This document shows positions 23,747 to 33,921 of a stretch of DNA of 47,088 nucleotides, in pieces (within the stretch, counting starts at the first letter, position 1; every line of letters begins with the position of its first letter). The notes below the pieces were generated by a model. It saw only the letters and a program-made list of their open reading frames with translations. It had not been told where the DNA came from and did not search any database. A program made the translations under genes and the position numbers. Origin of the DNA: Chloroflexota bacterium (lineage in GTDB: Bacteria > Chloroflexota > Chloroflexia > JAMCWQ01); NCBI GenBank assembly GCA_023480825.1, contig JAMCWQ010000077.1, positions 1 through 47,088 on the forward strand, written 5' to 3'.

Positions 23747-24424
23747 ATGGCGGGAAATGCGAATGTGGTTACAATCGAGGAAATTCGGAAGAACGAAGAA
23801 GTTCAAGCCTTCATTAGCAAGGCGAATGAGTTTCTCAGCCAGCTGGGCTATACCGAGCACGGCTTTCGGCATGCCAGCCTTGTGGCGGACATCGCCGGCA
23901 ATGTGTTGGAGCGCCTGCAGTACCCGGAGCAATCCATTAGGTTGGCGGGAATAGCGGGCTACATGCACGATATCGGCAACGTCATAGGACGGCGCGACCA
24001 CGGAGTGGCGAGTGCTATACTGGCGCACAACATTTTGAGAAATCTTGGAATGCCCACTGAGGACATCGCCGAAGTGATGGGCGCAGTCGGCAGCCATGAG
24101 GAAGAGCTGGGAGAGCCGGTCAGCGTCGTCTCGGCGGCAGTGATCCTTGCGGACAAGTCCGACGTTCACAAGAGCCGGGTCCGTAATCCAGATCCGCTGA
24201 AGTTCGATATACATGACCGGGTCAACTTTGCTTCTCAGTATTCCTTCCTTCGGGTTGACGGCGAGCAGAAGACCATCTCTTTGGAGGTGGAGATCGACAC
24301 CAAGCAATCTTCAGTGATGGAATACTTTGAAATATTCCTTCCGCGAATGATCATGAGCAGGAGGGCTGCCGAGTTCCTTGGCTGCCGTTTCCATCTGATC
24401 ATCAACAAGAACCGGCTATTCTAG
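23747..24424 (+). CDS. HD domain phosphohydrolase
   Basis: HGFRHASLVADIAGNVLE...GYMHDIGNVIGRRDHGVASAIL...ILADKSDVHKSR. ATG at 23747; the ORF track begins at 23681. Confidence 0.85.
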   Translation: MAGNANVVTIEEIRKNEEVQAFISKANEFLSQLGYTEHGFRHASLVADIAGNVLERLQYPEQSIRLAGIAGYMHDIGNVIGRRDHGVASAILAHNILRNLGMPTEDIAEVMGAVGSHEEELGEPVSVVSAAVILADKSDVHKSRVRNPDPLKFDIHDRVNFASQYSFLRVDGEQKTISLEVEIDTKQSSVMEYFEIFLPRMIMSRRAAEFLGCRFHLIINKNRLF

Positions 24425-24432
24425 GTTAGGCA

Positions 24433-25543
24433 TTGGAAGCTAGATTCTGGCGGAACTTCGACCTGATTCTCCTCACAACCACCGTTGTCCTTCTGATTTT
24501 CGGCGTGGCGATGGTACAGAGCGCTACCCTGCGAACCGGGACAAGCTGGCCTTCGCTCGATAGCCTGGCAATGCGGCAGGCCATCTTTGCGGTGGTTGGG
24601 ATCGGGGCAATGTTCCTGCTGGCACGCATTGACTACCGTTTCTTGGAAACCTTCACCGTCCCTCTGTATATCTTCATCATTGTGCTTTTGGGAGTAGTCT
24701 TCGCGATTGGCCACACGTCATTCGGTGCTCAGCGCTGGATCGATACCGGGCTCGTGACTCTTCAGCCTTCCGAACTGGCCAAACTGATCGTCATACTCGT
24801 TCTGGCAAAGTTCTTTTCCGACCATGAGGGGAAGATGGGGAACCCCTTGAATATTCTCCTGGCCATTGTCTACACGGCGATTCCTCTCGGGCTCATATAC
24901 TTGCAGCCCGACCTCGGCACTTCGCTGGTGGTAGTTGCGATATGGCTGGGAATGATAATTGTAATAGGCACTCCCATCATCTACTTCATCATTGGCATCG
25001 CTGTTAGCGTGCCGACGACCATCCTTGCCTGGCAGTTCCTGCTCCAAGACTATATGCGTCAGCGGTTCCTCATCTTTCTCAATCCGGAAAGCGACCCGCT
25101 TGGACAGGGGTACAACATTCTTCAGGCACGAATTAGTATCGGCGCGGGGGGATGGTTCGGGCAAGGCTACGGAAGCGGAATCCAGAGCCAGTTGCACTAC
25201 TTGCGCGTGACCCAGTCCGATTTCATCTTCTCCGTTGTGGGTGAGGAGTTTGGCTTCTTCGGAGCGCTGGCCATTATGCCTTCTTCTCTTAGTCGTGGTG
25301 TGGCGCATCCTACGTGTGTCCAGCATTGCCGGGGATACCTATGGCAAGATGATAGCCGCCGGAGTAGCATCGATGCTTCTCTTTCAAGTCTTCATCAACG
25401 CCGGCATGAATTTGGGCATTATGCCGGTGACCGGCATCCCTCTGCCATTCATCAGCGCCGGTGGGAGCTCTCTGGTGACTATCCTTGCCTGCCTGGGGAT
25501 AGTGCAGAGCATAGCCATGAGGCATTCGAAGAGCCTATTCTAA
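24433..25543 (+). CDS. rodA: Rod shape-determining protein RodA (SEDS family), apparently frameshifted near 25276
   Basis: Frame 1 encodes the SEDS N-terminal and middle part ending SDFIFSVVGEEFGFFGALAI. Frame 2 continues LLLLVVVWRILRVSSIAGDTYGKMIAAGVASMLLFQVFINAGMNLGIMPVTGIPLPFISAGGSSLVTILACLGIVQSI to a stop at 25543. Confidence 0.88.
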
Positions 25544-25564
25544 GCCGCATTGCGCCCGCAAATC

Positions 25565-25594
25565 TTGCCGCGATACGGATGCCTCTGGTATACT
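25565..25594 (+). promoter_or_regulatory. Putative gatCA promoter
   Basis: TTGCCG-N18-TATACT with TGG before the -10. Confidence 0.5.
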
Positions 25595-25737
25595 GGCAGA
25601 TAGTCCTGCAGAATCGGCGGTCCGCGGCAGATGGCCAGTCTCACCCATTTCTTTAGGCCGGAGTGCCTCCGTTGGATGTTCCGCAGATATCGCTGCCGCA
25701 GGCAAAGTGCGTAGGGTTTGATTAGGGGTGGATCAGA

Positions 25738-26052
25738 GTGAAACTAACCAGGGAGCAGGTGGAACACCTAGCCTATTTAATCCGGCTAGGATTGACCGAC
25801 CAAGAGGTTGAGCAACTGCAAGAGCAGTTGTCTTCGATTCTCGGATACTTCGAGATGCTGCAAGAATTGGATACCGAGTCCATACCGCCTACCGCCAGGG
25901 TTATCTCATTGGAGAACGTGATGCGGCCTGATTCGGTGGATTCTTCCATGCCGGTTGAAGAGGTGCTGGCTAATGCACCGGACCGGGAGGATGATTACTT
26001 CAAGGTACGGGCCGTGTTGGATACCGGGTCTGCAGATGTCTTCGAAGTCTAA
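25738..26052 (+). CDS. gatC: Asp-tRNA(Asn)/Glu-tRNA(Gln) amidotransferase subunit GatC
   Basis: [40 protein letters not shown]-terminal [13 protein letters not shown]. Confidence 0.95.
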   Translation: MKLTREQVEHLAYLIRLGLTDQEVEQLQEQLSSILGYFEMLQELDTESIPPTARVISLENVMRPDSVDSSMPVEEVLANAPDREDDYFKVRAVLDTGSADVFEV

Positions 26053-26070
26053 AGGTAGGAGGCGCGGGCT

Positions 26071-27540
26071 GTGAATCTACACGATTTGACCGTCTCCGAG
26101 GCGGTCAGACTGCTGCGGGAACGTTCGCTCTCCTCTGTTGAACTTACGGGTGCACTTCTGCAGAGAATCGAGAGTGTCGACACTCAGGTCAAGGCCTTTC
26201 TGACGCTGATGGCGGATGAGGCTTTGCTGCAAGCGGAATTGGCCGATGAGGCGCTAGCCTCTGGCGAAGGCGGGTTGCTCACAGGAATTCCTGTGGCAAT
26301 CAAAGACGTGATCTCGATAAAGGGAACCCGGACAACTTGTGGCTCCCGGATTCTGGAGAACTACATCCCTCCATTCGATGCCACGGTAGTCTGCCGGCTG
26401 CGGGAAGCGGGCGCCATCTTCGTCGGCAAGACGAATACGGACGAGTTCGCCATGGGGTCCTCCACGGAGAACTCCGCCTACTTCACGACTCATAATCCCT
26501 GGGATTTGGGCAGGGTTCCCGGTGGGAGTAGTGGTGGATCGGCATCAGCGGTGGCCGCCGGGGAGGCACTTGCCGCTCTGGGGTCCGATACCGGTGGGAG
26601 TGTACGCCAGCCGGCTGCCTTCTGCGGCGTTGTCGGGTTAAAGCCGACCTATGGCCGCGTTTCCAGGTATGGTCTGGTAGCATTTGCCAGTTCTCTTGAC
26701 CAGATCGGTCCTTTCACGAGGACCGTCGAGGACACCGCCCTCATTTTGCAGTGCATATCCGGCCAGGATCCCGATGATTCAACGTCAATCGGTGTGCCGG
26801 TACCGGATTACGTGGCCGAGATACGTAAGGACGTGAAGGGTCTGCGAGTAGGCATCCCCAAGGAGTATTTCGTCGAGGGCATCGAACCTGGCGTTGAGAA
26901 GACGGTTCGGGAGGCAATAGGCCAACTCCAGGACCTTGGGATGGTGCTTGAAGAGGTATCCTTGCCTCACACGAAGTATGCTCTGCCCACCTACTACCTT
27001 ATTGCGCCGGCTGAGGCAAGCTCCAATCTGGCCCGTTATGATGGTGTGAAATACGGCCTTTCGGCGCCGGATGCTACCACCCTGTGGGAGTCATACATGA
27101 GGACCAGGGAGCGCGGGTTTGGCCCGGAGGTCAAGCGCCGGATCATGCTTGGCACCTATGCGCTCAGCTCCGGATACTATGATGCGTACTACCTGAAGGC
27201 ACAAAAGGTTCGCACGCTGATGAAACAGGATTTCGATGCGGTATTCGAGCGTTGCGACGTGATAGCCGCACCGGCAACTCCCACCGTCCCCTTCCGGATT
27301 GGGGAGCGGGTCGCTGATCCGATTCAGATGTACTTATCGGACATGTTCACCATACCGGCCAACATGGCGGGGTTGCCGGCGTTGTCGGTGCCTTGCGGTT
27401 TCATCGATGGCCTTCCTATTGGCCTGCAAGTCATTGGAAAAGCCTTCGACGAATCCACCGCTTTGCGGGTAGCCTACGCCTACGAGCAGAGCACGGATTG
27501 GCATAAGCGAAGGCCGCCACTTGGAGAAGTTGCGGACTGA
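26071..27540 (+). CDS. gatA: Asp-tRNA(Asn)/Glu-tRNA(Gln) amidotransferase subunit GatA
   Basis: Amidase signature: [80 protein letters not shown]. Confidence 0.97.
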   Translation: MNLHDLTVSEAVRLLRERSLSSVELTGALLQRIESVDTQVKAFLTLMADEALLQAELADEALASGEGGLLTGIPVAIKDVISIKGTRTTCGSRILENYIPPFDATVVCRLREAGAIFVGKTNTDEFAMGSSTENSAYFTTHNPWDLGRVPGGSSGGSASAVAAGEALAALGSDTGGSVRQPAAFCGVVGLKPTYGRVSRYGLVAFASSLDQIGPFTRTVEDTALILQCISGQDPDDSTSIGVPVPDYVAEIRKDVKGLRVGIPKEYFVEGIEPGVEKTVREAIGQLQDLGMVLEEVSLPHTKYALPTYYLIAPAEASSNLARYDGVKYGLSAPDATTLWESYMRTRERGFGPEVKRRIMLGTYALSSGYYDAYYLKAQKVRTLMKQDFDAVFERCDVIAAPATPTVPFRIGERVADPIQMYLSDMFTIPANMAGLPALSVPCGFIDGLPIGLQVIGKAFDESTALRVAYAYEQSTDWHKRRPPLGEVAD

Positions 27541-27570
27541 AGTCTGCTCAGCGCTTGCCGGGAGCATCTG

Positions 27571-27852
27571 GTGGAGGTGCCAACAATCGACGAAGAGCGG
27601 GTTTCTGTGGAGTGTTACTCGGGCTCTGCCTATGCAGAGCGGCCGGTGTCCTTTATGGTGGGGAGTGAGTGCCATGCCGTCAAGAGGATTACTAAGTACT
27701 GGCGAGAACCCGGATTGCTTGGTTTCTCAGTGATTTCGCAGCAAGGCGGGAGCTACCATCTCGTCTATTATGAGCAACTTGACACTTGGGTATTGAGGCG
27801 GCGCAGAAGGGGTGTGAATCGCTCCGGAGATGGCGCCCAGCCGGAAGAGTAA
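27571..27852 (+). CDS. DUF6504-like small conserved protein
   Basis: RVSVECYSGSAYAERPVSFMVGSECHAVKRITKYWREPGLLGFSVISQQGGSYHLVYYEQLDTWVL resembles this family from memory; not searched. Confidence 0.6.
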   Translation: MEVPTIDEERVSVECYSGSAYAERPVSFMVGSECHAVKRITKYWREPGLLGFSVISQQGGSYHLVYYEQLDTWVLRRRRRGVNRSGDGAQPEE

Positions 27853-27864
27853 CCGGGAGCGGAT

Positions 27865-28269
27865 ATGAGAAAACCGGAATTCCTTAGCAGACGCTCATAT
27901 GCACTTGTACTTCTGCCGGTTGCCGTGGTAGCAGTCTACTTCGCCTACGCCTTCTTGGGCCAGATGATCAAAGGTCGAGAGTTGGCCCAGGAAGTCCAGT
28001 CGCAGGTGGAGACCAACAGAAGTCTTCAACAGAAGCAGGTGGAGTTGAAAGCCAAGCTCCAGTACTATGAGTCGGGCGGCTACGAAGTCATGGCGGAAAA
28101 GCGGGCGCGAGAGGAGCTAAACATGGCTCGCGAGGGTGACATCGTGCTTCTGCCGGTGTACTCGGACACAGTGAGCGCCTCCGGCCAGACCGCTGAGCCC
28201 TCCGCTACTGCCAGTCCGGCGGCCAAGGAGTCCTTATTCGATAGGCTGGCGCATCTGTTTCAGCCTTGA
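27865..28269 (+). CDS. FtsB/DivIC-like septum formation initiator
   Basis: Single TM segment, coiled coil (EVQSQVETNRSLQQKQVELKAKLQYYESGGYEVMAEKRAREELNMAREGDIVLLPV). Confidence 0.8.
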   Translation: MRKPEFLSRRSYALVLLPVAVVAVYFAYAFLGQMIKGRELAQEVQSQVETNRSLQQKQVELKAKLQYYESGGYEVMAEKRAREELNMAREGDIVLLPVYSDTVSASGQTAEPSATASPAAKESLFDRLAHLFQP

Positions 28270-28294
28270 CAAGGCGAATGGAAACTAGTATACT
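28266..28294 (+). promoter_or_regulatory. Putative promoter for the tRNA pair
   Basis: TTGACA-N17-TATACT, overlapping the stop codon of the preceding gene. Confidence 0.65.
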
Positions 28295-28333
28295 CTCTTT
28301 GCCAGAACGGAAAGGCCTCACTGAGATAAGCGA

Positions 28334-28408
28334 CGCGGGGTGGAGCAGTGGCAGCTCGTCGGGCTCATAACCCGAAGGTCGGTGGTTCGAATCCACCCCC
28401 CGCTACCA
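28334..28408 (+). tRNA. tRNA-fMet (CAT), initiator
   Basis: Full cloverleaf with anticodon loop CTCATAA. Initiator hallmarks: 1-72 mismatch (C/T), A11-T24, three G-C pairs in the anticodon stem. CCA is encoded. Confidence 0.92.
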
Positions 28409-28441
28409 GTGACGGCGATCCATCAGAGAGGCCTTCTCGAT

Positions 28442-28516
28442 GGCGGTGTAGCTCAGAGGTAGAGCAGGGGACTCATAAGCCCTTGGCCGTAGGTTCGAAT
28501 CCTACCTCCGCCACCA
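28442..28516 (+). tRNA. tRNA with CAT anticodon (elongator Met, or Ile2 if lysidinylated)
   Basis: GGCGGTG...GCTCAGAGGTAGAGC...GGGGACTCATAAGCCCT...GTAGGTTCGAATCCTAC...CTCCGCCACCA. CCA is encoded. Confidence 0.88.
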
Positions 28517-28552
28517 TTAGGATTAGAATCAACTGGTTGGTGACCAACGTGT

Positions 28553-28585
28553 AGTGGCAAGTGACATGCTTTGCCACTCTTTTTT
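28553..28585 (+). terminator. Rho-independent terminator after the tRNA pair
   Basis: AGTGGCAA-loop-TTGCCACT followed by a run of T. Confidence 0.8.
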
Positions 28586-28595
28586 ATTTGGGAAA

Positions 28596-30167
28596 ATGTT
28601 GATAGACAGAGTTGGCGAGTTTATAGAGTCCCACGGGTTGTGGTCACCCGGCGAAGTGCTTGTCGTGGGAGTGTCCGGCGGTCCTGACTCATTGGCCTTG
28701 CTGGATATTGTTCGCCGCCTGCAATCCCCCGGTAGTTCGGCTGTTCACGTTGCCCACCTCAACCACATGATACGAGGAGAGCGCGCGGCGGAAGAGGCCG
28801 AGTACGTGCGGCATTGGGCCTCGGAGTGGGAGCTGCCGTTTCATTCCGGCGCCGTGGATGTCCCCGCCTATTCGGAACGTACGGGCATGTCGCTGGAGGA
28901 GGCGGGCCGGCAAGCCCGTTATGCATTTCTGTTTAGCGTCGGCAGCGTGGTGGGCGCCGCGGCGGTGGCTGTGGGCCACAATGCCGATGATCAGGTTGAG
29001 ACAATCGCCATGCATTGGATCCGGGGAGCAGCTTTGGCTGGCCTAAGAGGTATGCGTCCGCTCACTTGCCTCAAGCCAAACCTCTTGCAGCCGGGCTGCC
29101 CGTTTGTCGATTGCTATTCGGGTGCAGAGTACCCTCTCGTGGTGCACGAAGATCCTGCCGAGGGCCGGGTCTTTTTGGCGGCGAGCCCTCGACTCCGGCT
29201 GATTCGCCCGCTGCTGGGTACCTTTCGGGCAGACATCGAGTCCTACTGTTCTGAAGCGGGTCTCAAGCCACTAACCGATATGTCCAACCTGAGCCCGGAA
29301 TTCTTCCGAAACCGCTTGCGAATGGAGCTTGTACCGCTCTTGTGCGGCTACAACCCCCGCTTCAAAGAGCTGGCATTGCGTTCCGCGGATGCCCTCGCAG
29401 ACGATTACGATTATTTATTGGGCGAGGTCGCGACATTGTGGCAGGAACTGGCAGAGGTGCACGGGCGGTTCGTCCGGTTCCCTTTGGATCGTTTGAATGC
29501 TCTGCCCGTTGTCTCCAAGCGTTACCTCCTGAGAGAGGCAACCCGTTGCCTTGCTGGAACCGCCCGGGATATCGAATGGAAACATGTAGCGGAGATGTTG
29601 GATACTATGGAAAGGCGGCCAGTGGGCTCACTCGTGGACATGCCTCAGGGGCTGGCAATGATCAAGGAGTACGGCTCCGTGGCTATCGGCTTCGGCGCCG
29701 ACTTGTTGGAAGCCCTACGTGGTGCTGCCGGTATCCCGCTGCTGGAAATTGGTGAGCCCGTGAAGGTGGCCGCCGGTGGCGCGATCTGCTGGGGCGACCG
29801 GGAATGGGTGATTCAGACGGAAATCCACGATTTGGCGCCCGGGCAACAGTACCCGCTGGCACAAGCATCGCGTTGGGAAGCCAGCTTCGACTATGACTTG
29901 ACGGGCAATGATGTGGTTCTTCGCCGCAGAAGACCTGGTGACAGGTTTCGCCCTCTGGGCATGAGTGGCGCCAAGAGCTTGCAGGATTTCATGACCGACA
30001 GCAAAATAGAGTCCTGGTTACGTGACTATGTTCCACTGCTAGTCGCCCACGGCGACATCGCCTGGGTGGTTGGCTGGAGAGTTGATGACAGATTCAAGGT
30101 CGGTGCCGGCACCAAGCGAATTCTTCATGTGTCGTTTAGGAGAACCGGCGATTGCGGGCGCGACTGA
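28596..30167 (+). CDS. tilS: tRNA(Ile)-lysidine synthase
   Basis: PP-loop VLVVGVSGGPDSLALLDIVRRL, VAHLNHMIRGERAAEEAEYVR, VGHNADDQVETIAMHWIRGA. ATG at 28596; the ORF start at 28554 lies in the terminator. Confidence 0.94.
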   Translation: MLIDRVGEFIESHGLWSPGEVLVVGVSGGPDSLALLDIVRRLQSPGSSAVHVAHLNHMIRGERAAEEAEYVRHWASEWELPFHSGAVDVPAYSERTGMSLEEAGRQARYAFLFSVGSVVGAAAVAVGHNADDQVETIAMHWIRGAALAGLRGMRPLTCLKPNLLQPGCPFVDCYSGAEYPLVVHEDPAEGRVFLAASPRLRLIRPLLGTFRADIESYCSEAGLKPLTDMSNLSPEFFRNRLRMELVPLLCGYNPRFKELALRSADALADDYDYLLGEVATLWQELAEVHGRFVRFPLDRLNALPVVSKRYLLREATRCLAGTARDIEWKHVAEMLDTMERRPVGSLVDMPQGLAMIKEYGSVAIGFGADLLEALRGAAGIPLLEIGEPVKVAAGGAICWGDREWVIQTEIHDLAPGQQYPLAQASRWEASFDYDLTGNDVVLRRRRPGDRFRPLGMSGAKSLQDFMTDSKIESWLRDYVPLLVAHGDIAWVVGWRVDDRFKVGAGTKRILHVSFRRTGDCGRD

Positions 30168-30200
30168 GCCCGAATTTGCCGGGAGAAAGGATGAGCCGGT

Positions 30201-30737
30201 TTGTTTGAGGATGTCGAGCGGGTGCTGATCAGTGAGGAAGAGATACAGCAGAAGATCAAGGAACTTGCTGTACTGATCACGGAAGATCATAGAGGCAAAG
30301 ACCTATTGCTGGTGGGCGTGCTAAGAGGAGCTTTGGTCTTCATGGTGGACCTGGCCCGGGCAATTGAGCTCCCGCTCTCTATGGACTTCATGGCGGTCTC
30401 CAGCTATGGGGCCAGCACGGAGAGCAGTGGGGTGGTGCGCATCACCAAGGACCTCGAGATGAGCATCGAAGGCAAACACGTGCTCATCGTGGAGGATATC
30501 ATCGATAGCGGGCTTACGCTGGCATACATTTTGGAAGGGTTGAAAGCGCGCAACCCCGCCAGTCTGAGAGTCTGCGCTCTTTTGGATAAGGAGGACCGCC
30601 GGAAAGTGGCGCTACCGGTGGACTACACGGGCTTCGTTATTCCGGATGAGTTTGTGGTGGGCTATGGGTTGGACTACCGGCAGCGATACCGCAACCTGCG
30701 CTGTATTGCTGTACTGAAGCCGGAAGCCTACCTCTGA
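30201..30737 (+). CDS. hpt: Hypoxanthine phosphoribosyltransferase
   Basis: LLLVGVLRGALVFMVDLARAIELPLSMDFMAVSSYG, HVLIVEDIIDSGLTLAYILEGLKARNPASLRVCALLDK. Confidence 0.95.
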   Translation: MFEDVERVLISEEEIQQKIKELAVLITEDHRGKDLLLVGVLRGALVFMVDLARAIELPLSMDFMAVSSYGASTESSGVVRITKDLEMSIEGKHVLIVEDIIDSGLTLAYILEGLKARNPASLRVCALLDKEDRRKVALPVDYTGFVIPDEFVVGYGLDYRQRYRNLRCIAVLKPEAYL

Positions 30738-30776
30738 TGTATCCTCATGCCTGGACCGGCAAGCCGGACTCGCGAA

Positions 30777-30806
30777 TTGGCTAGCAGGTTGAATTCCTGG
30801 TATAAT
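30777..30806 (+). promoter_or_regulatory. Putative ftsH promoter with extended -10
   Basis: TTGGCT-N18-TATAAT with TGG before the -10. Confidence 0.5.
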
Positions 30807-30888
30807 TCGCTAAAAGGGGCTGGAAGGACCCCAGCAATTCGCGGCTGTGTTCTTGCACCCCGGGGCTCTATTCTACCCGGAGGACTTC

Positions 30889-32844
30889 ATGGGCGATAAC
30901 AAGTGGCTCAGGAACAGCTTTGTTTACCTGATTATCATGGTGGCTGTCCTGGCCCTCTTTTTCACTTTTCTCAACCCGCCGAATACGGGCACGAAAGAAG
31001 TAGACATCACGCGGGTCATCGAAGACGCGCGCAGTGGCCTGGTGGCGCGGATAATCGTTCCCGAGGACGGAAACACTCTGACTGTCAAGTACAAGGACGG
31101 TCAAGAGGTAACATCCCGCAAGGAGTCCGCGGATACAGTCAGCCAGCTACTCGCCGATGCCGGCGTGTCCCAGCAGAACATGCCGGTGATCGAGGTGCAA
31201 GCGGCGAGCCAGTGGGGCAACTGGCTTAGCACTCTCACGTTTATACTCCCAAGCATATTCCTGATCGGCATATTCTTCTTCATGATGAGGCAAGCTCAAA
31301 GTGGCAACAACCAGGCGCTCTCTTTCGGTAAGAGCAGGGCACGCATGTTCCTCAGCAATAAGCCGAGCATTACCTTTGCCGATGTTGCCGGTGTGGAAGA
31401 GGCGAAAGAAGAGCTTTCGGAAGTTGTCGATTTTCTGAAGTTCCCGGACCGTTTCGCGTCCCTGGGGGCACGAATCCCCCGAGGTGTTCTGCTCGTCGGC
31501 CCTCCGGGCACCGGAAAGACTCTGCTCTCCAAGGCCGTAGCCGGTGAGGCTGGGGTACCCTTCTTCTCCATAAGCGGTTCGGAGTTTGTGGAGATGTTCG
31601 TCGGTGTTGGCGCCTCGCGGGTAAGAGACCTCTTTGAGCAAGCCAAGCGCAACTCGCCCTGCATCGTGTTCGTGGACGAAATCGATGCAGTGGGCAGGCA
31701 GCGAGGGGCCGGCCTCGGCGGGAGCCATGACGAGCGGGAGCAGACTCTTAATCAGATACTCGTCGAAATGGACGGGTTTGACAGCAGCACAAACGTTATT
31801 GTCATCGCTGCTACTAACCGCCCGGACGTGTTGGACCCGGCGCTCCTGCGTCCGGGCCGGTTCGACAGGCAGGTGGTTCTGGACCGCCCGGATATCAAGG
31901 GCCGGGAGGCCATCCTTAAAGTTCACGCCAAGGGTAAGCCCCTTGATTCGAGCGTCGATCTCGGCGTGCTCGCCAAGCAGACACCTGGCTTCTCCGGTGC
32001 AGACCTGGAAAACACCGTGAACGAGGCGGCAATACTCGCGGTGAGGCGGGGCAAGAAATCCATTGCGCTAGACGATCTGGAGGAAGCCATTGACCGGGTT
32101 GTGGCGGGACCGGAGCGCAAGAGCAGGATAATCTCCGACCGGGAAAAGGCTATGACCGCCTATCACGAAGTTGGCCACGCTCTGGTCGCGAGAATGCTGC
32201 CCAACGCCGACCCGGTGCACAAGATCTCCATAATCGCTCGCGGAATGATGGGCGGTTACACGCGGCTGCTGCCGGTCGAGGACCGCTATCTCTGGACCAG
32301 GTCCCAGTTCATGGACATGCTGGCGACGGCTTTAGGTGGCCATGTGGCCGAAGAATTGGTCTTCAACGAGATGACGACTGGGCCGGGGAATGACATCGAG
32401 CAGGCTACAAACATGGCCCGGAGGATGGTCTGCGAGTACGGCATGAGCAAGAAGCTTGGCCCGGTGGCACTTGGGCGTAAGGAGGAGCTGGTGTTCCTCG
32501 GGCGGGAGATCGCTGACCAGCGCAACTACAGCGACGAGATAGCGTACCAGATCGACCAGGAGATCCGGCAGATAATCGAAGAAGCTTACCAAACAGCCAG
32601 GAAGATTCTGACTGAACATAAGGAGAAGCTGGTAGAGGTGGCGGAGCTACTGATTCAGAAGGAAGTTCTCGAGGGTGAGGATTTCGAGGCGCTTTTTGAT
32701 ATCCCTCGCCCGGAGCCGCAGCATACTCCCCGCCCTGTAATGAGACCGAAGGAGAAGGTGGACGAGTCTCGATCGCGAGAGACAACGGATGGTGTGACGG
32801 AGCCCAGCCCTGGACCTCTCAAAGGGGCGCCTGGCATCGCCTGA
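30889..32844 (+). CDS. ftsH: ATP-dependent zinc metalloprotease FtsH
   Basis: [55 protein letters not shown]; zinc motif HEVGH. GGAGG upstream of ATG 30889; the ORF track begins at 30847. Confidence 0.97.
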   Translation: MGDNKWLRNSFVYLIIMVAVLALFFTFLNPPNTGTKEVDITRVIEDARSGLVARIIVPEDGNTLTVKYKDGQEVTSRKESADTVSQLLADAGVSQQNMPVIEVQAASQWGNWLSTLTFILPSIFLIGIFFFMMRQAQSGNNQALSFGKSRARMFLSNKPSITFADVAGVEEAKEELSEVVDFLKFPDRFASLGARIPRGVLLVGPPGTGKTLLSKAVAGEAGVPFFSISGSEFVEMFVGVGASRVRDLFEQAKRNSPCIVFVDEIDAVGRQRGAGLGGSHDEREQTLNQILVEMDGFDSSTNVIVIAATNRPDVLDPALLRPGRFDRQVVLDRPDIKGREAILKVHAKGKPLDSSVDLGVLAKQTPGFSGADLENTVNEAAILAVRRGKKSIALDDLEEAIDRVVAGPERKSRIISDREKAMTAYHEVGHALVARMLPNADPVHKISIIARGMMGGYTRLLPVEDRYLWTRSQFMDMLATALGGHVAEELVFNEMTTGPGNDIEQATNMARRMVCEYGMSKKLGPVALGRKEELVFLGREIADQRNYSDEIAYQIDQEIRQIIEEAYQTARKILTEHKEKLVEVAELLIQKEVLEGEDFEALFDIPRPEPQHTPRPVMRPKEKVDESRSRETTDGVTEPSPGPLKGAPGIA

Positions 32845-32891
32845 CGGGCGCCAAGGCTGTGAAGTTGGCAGGAATCAGTTTGTGGCATAAT

Positions 32892-32919
32892 GGCAGGTGG
32901 GGTGCCTATCCCACCTGCC
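32892..32919 (+). terminator. Hairpin downstream of ftsH (terminator or 5-prime leader element)
   Basis: GGCAGGTGGG-N8-CCCACCTGCC, perfect 10-bp stem; weak T-tract. Confidence 0.5.
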
Positions 32920-32940
32920 ATTTGCGTCTAGGGGGAGAAC

Positions 32941-33465
32941 TTGGGTATCGCCTGTTTGGGAGAGTGCGAAGTCCACGGCGCCGGGGATTGCCCGAAGCAT
33001 TTGCCTCCGGTGTTCAATCCTACGCCGGCATTCTTGCTTGACATGCTGTTCCCGGCTCACTGCAATCCGGAGTCGTGGAAATGGGAGCAAGTGAGGGCTC
33101 GCCTCGCGTCCCGAATTGACCTTGTCTCCGGCTTCCGGCCGGTCGATATACAGGGGATCGCCGACTACTGGGGACAAAGCGTGGTGGAGTGGATCAAGAG
33201 GCGGGATGCCGGAGCCTTGCATGGCGCCCTACCATGGCCTTCCGGCGTTCGGGCACTCTCTAGCGAGCTCGAACCGCACGAATTCGTTGAGGCGGTGGAG
33301 GCTATCCAGGATAGCCTCGCCGATGCCAGGGACACCGTTGAGGGATTTCGGGGAGAGGGAGCATCCAACTATGGCACCGTGCTGGCACAGATGATCGAAA
33401 TCGGTCACTGTGCCGAGCGCAACTTGAGCCCGCCGCACAAAATAGTCATCGTCTATGGATGGTAG
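32941..33465 (+). CDS. Hypothetical protein with Cys-rich N-terminus
   Basis: 174-aa ORF, TTG start after GGGGGAG. N-terminus LGIACLGECEVHGAGDCPKHLPP; no family recognised. Confidence 0.6.
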   Translation: MGIACLGECEVHGAGDCPKHLPPVFNPTPAFLLDMLFPAHCNPESWKWEQVRARLASRIDLVSGFRPVDIQGIADYWGQSVVEWIKRRDAGALHGALPWPSGVRALSSELEPHEFVEAVEAIQDSLADARDTVEGFRGEGASNYGTVLAQMIEIGHCAERNLSPPHKIVIVYGW

Positions 33466-33486
33466 GGGAGGAGATCAACCGGCACA

Positions 33487-33921
33487 ATGGATTTCGAGCA
33501 GACAAAGAACTTGGTGGACATTCAGCCATACTACCGGCTGTTGGGTATGACACTGGCGGAGCTTCGACCCGGCTATGCCAGACTGGAGCTGCCGGCCGAG
33601 CGCAAGCTCAGGCAGATGTCCGGCAACGTGCACGGAGGCGCCATCTGTTCCGCCCTCGATTCGGTGGGAGGAATCTCCGTGTACTCCCTGCTGGATCAGC
33701 CAATGAAGATTGTGACCATCGAGATGAGCGTCAATTTCATTGCCGCTATCTCCAATGGGTTGGTGCAATGCGAAGGCCACATCGTCCACAAGGGACGGAC
33801 AACCGCGGTGTCACGAGTGGAGGCCAAGAGCGGAGATGGCCGGCTGATGGCCATCGGGCTCTGTACGTACATGGTCCTCGACGAGCCTATCCTCGCCGGG
33901 AATGAGGAGCAACCAGAATGA
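33487..33921 (+). CDS. PaaI-family hotdog-fold thioesterase
   Basis: MSGNVHGGAICSALDSVGGISVYSLL...IEMSVNFIAAISNGLVQCEGHIVHKGRTTAVSRVEAKSGDGRLMAIG. Confidence 0.9.
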   Translation: MDFEQTKNLVDIQPYYRLLGMTLAELRPGYARLELPAERKLRQMSGNVHGGAICSALDSVGGISVYSLLDQPMKIVTIEMSVNFIAAISNGLVQCEGHIVHKGRTTAVSRVEAKSGDGRLMAIGLCTYMVLDEPILAGNEEQPE

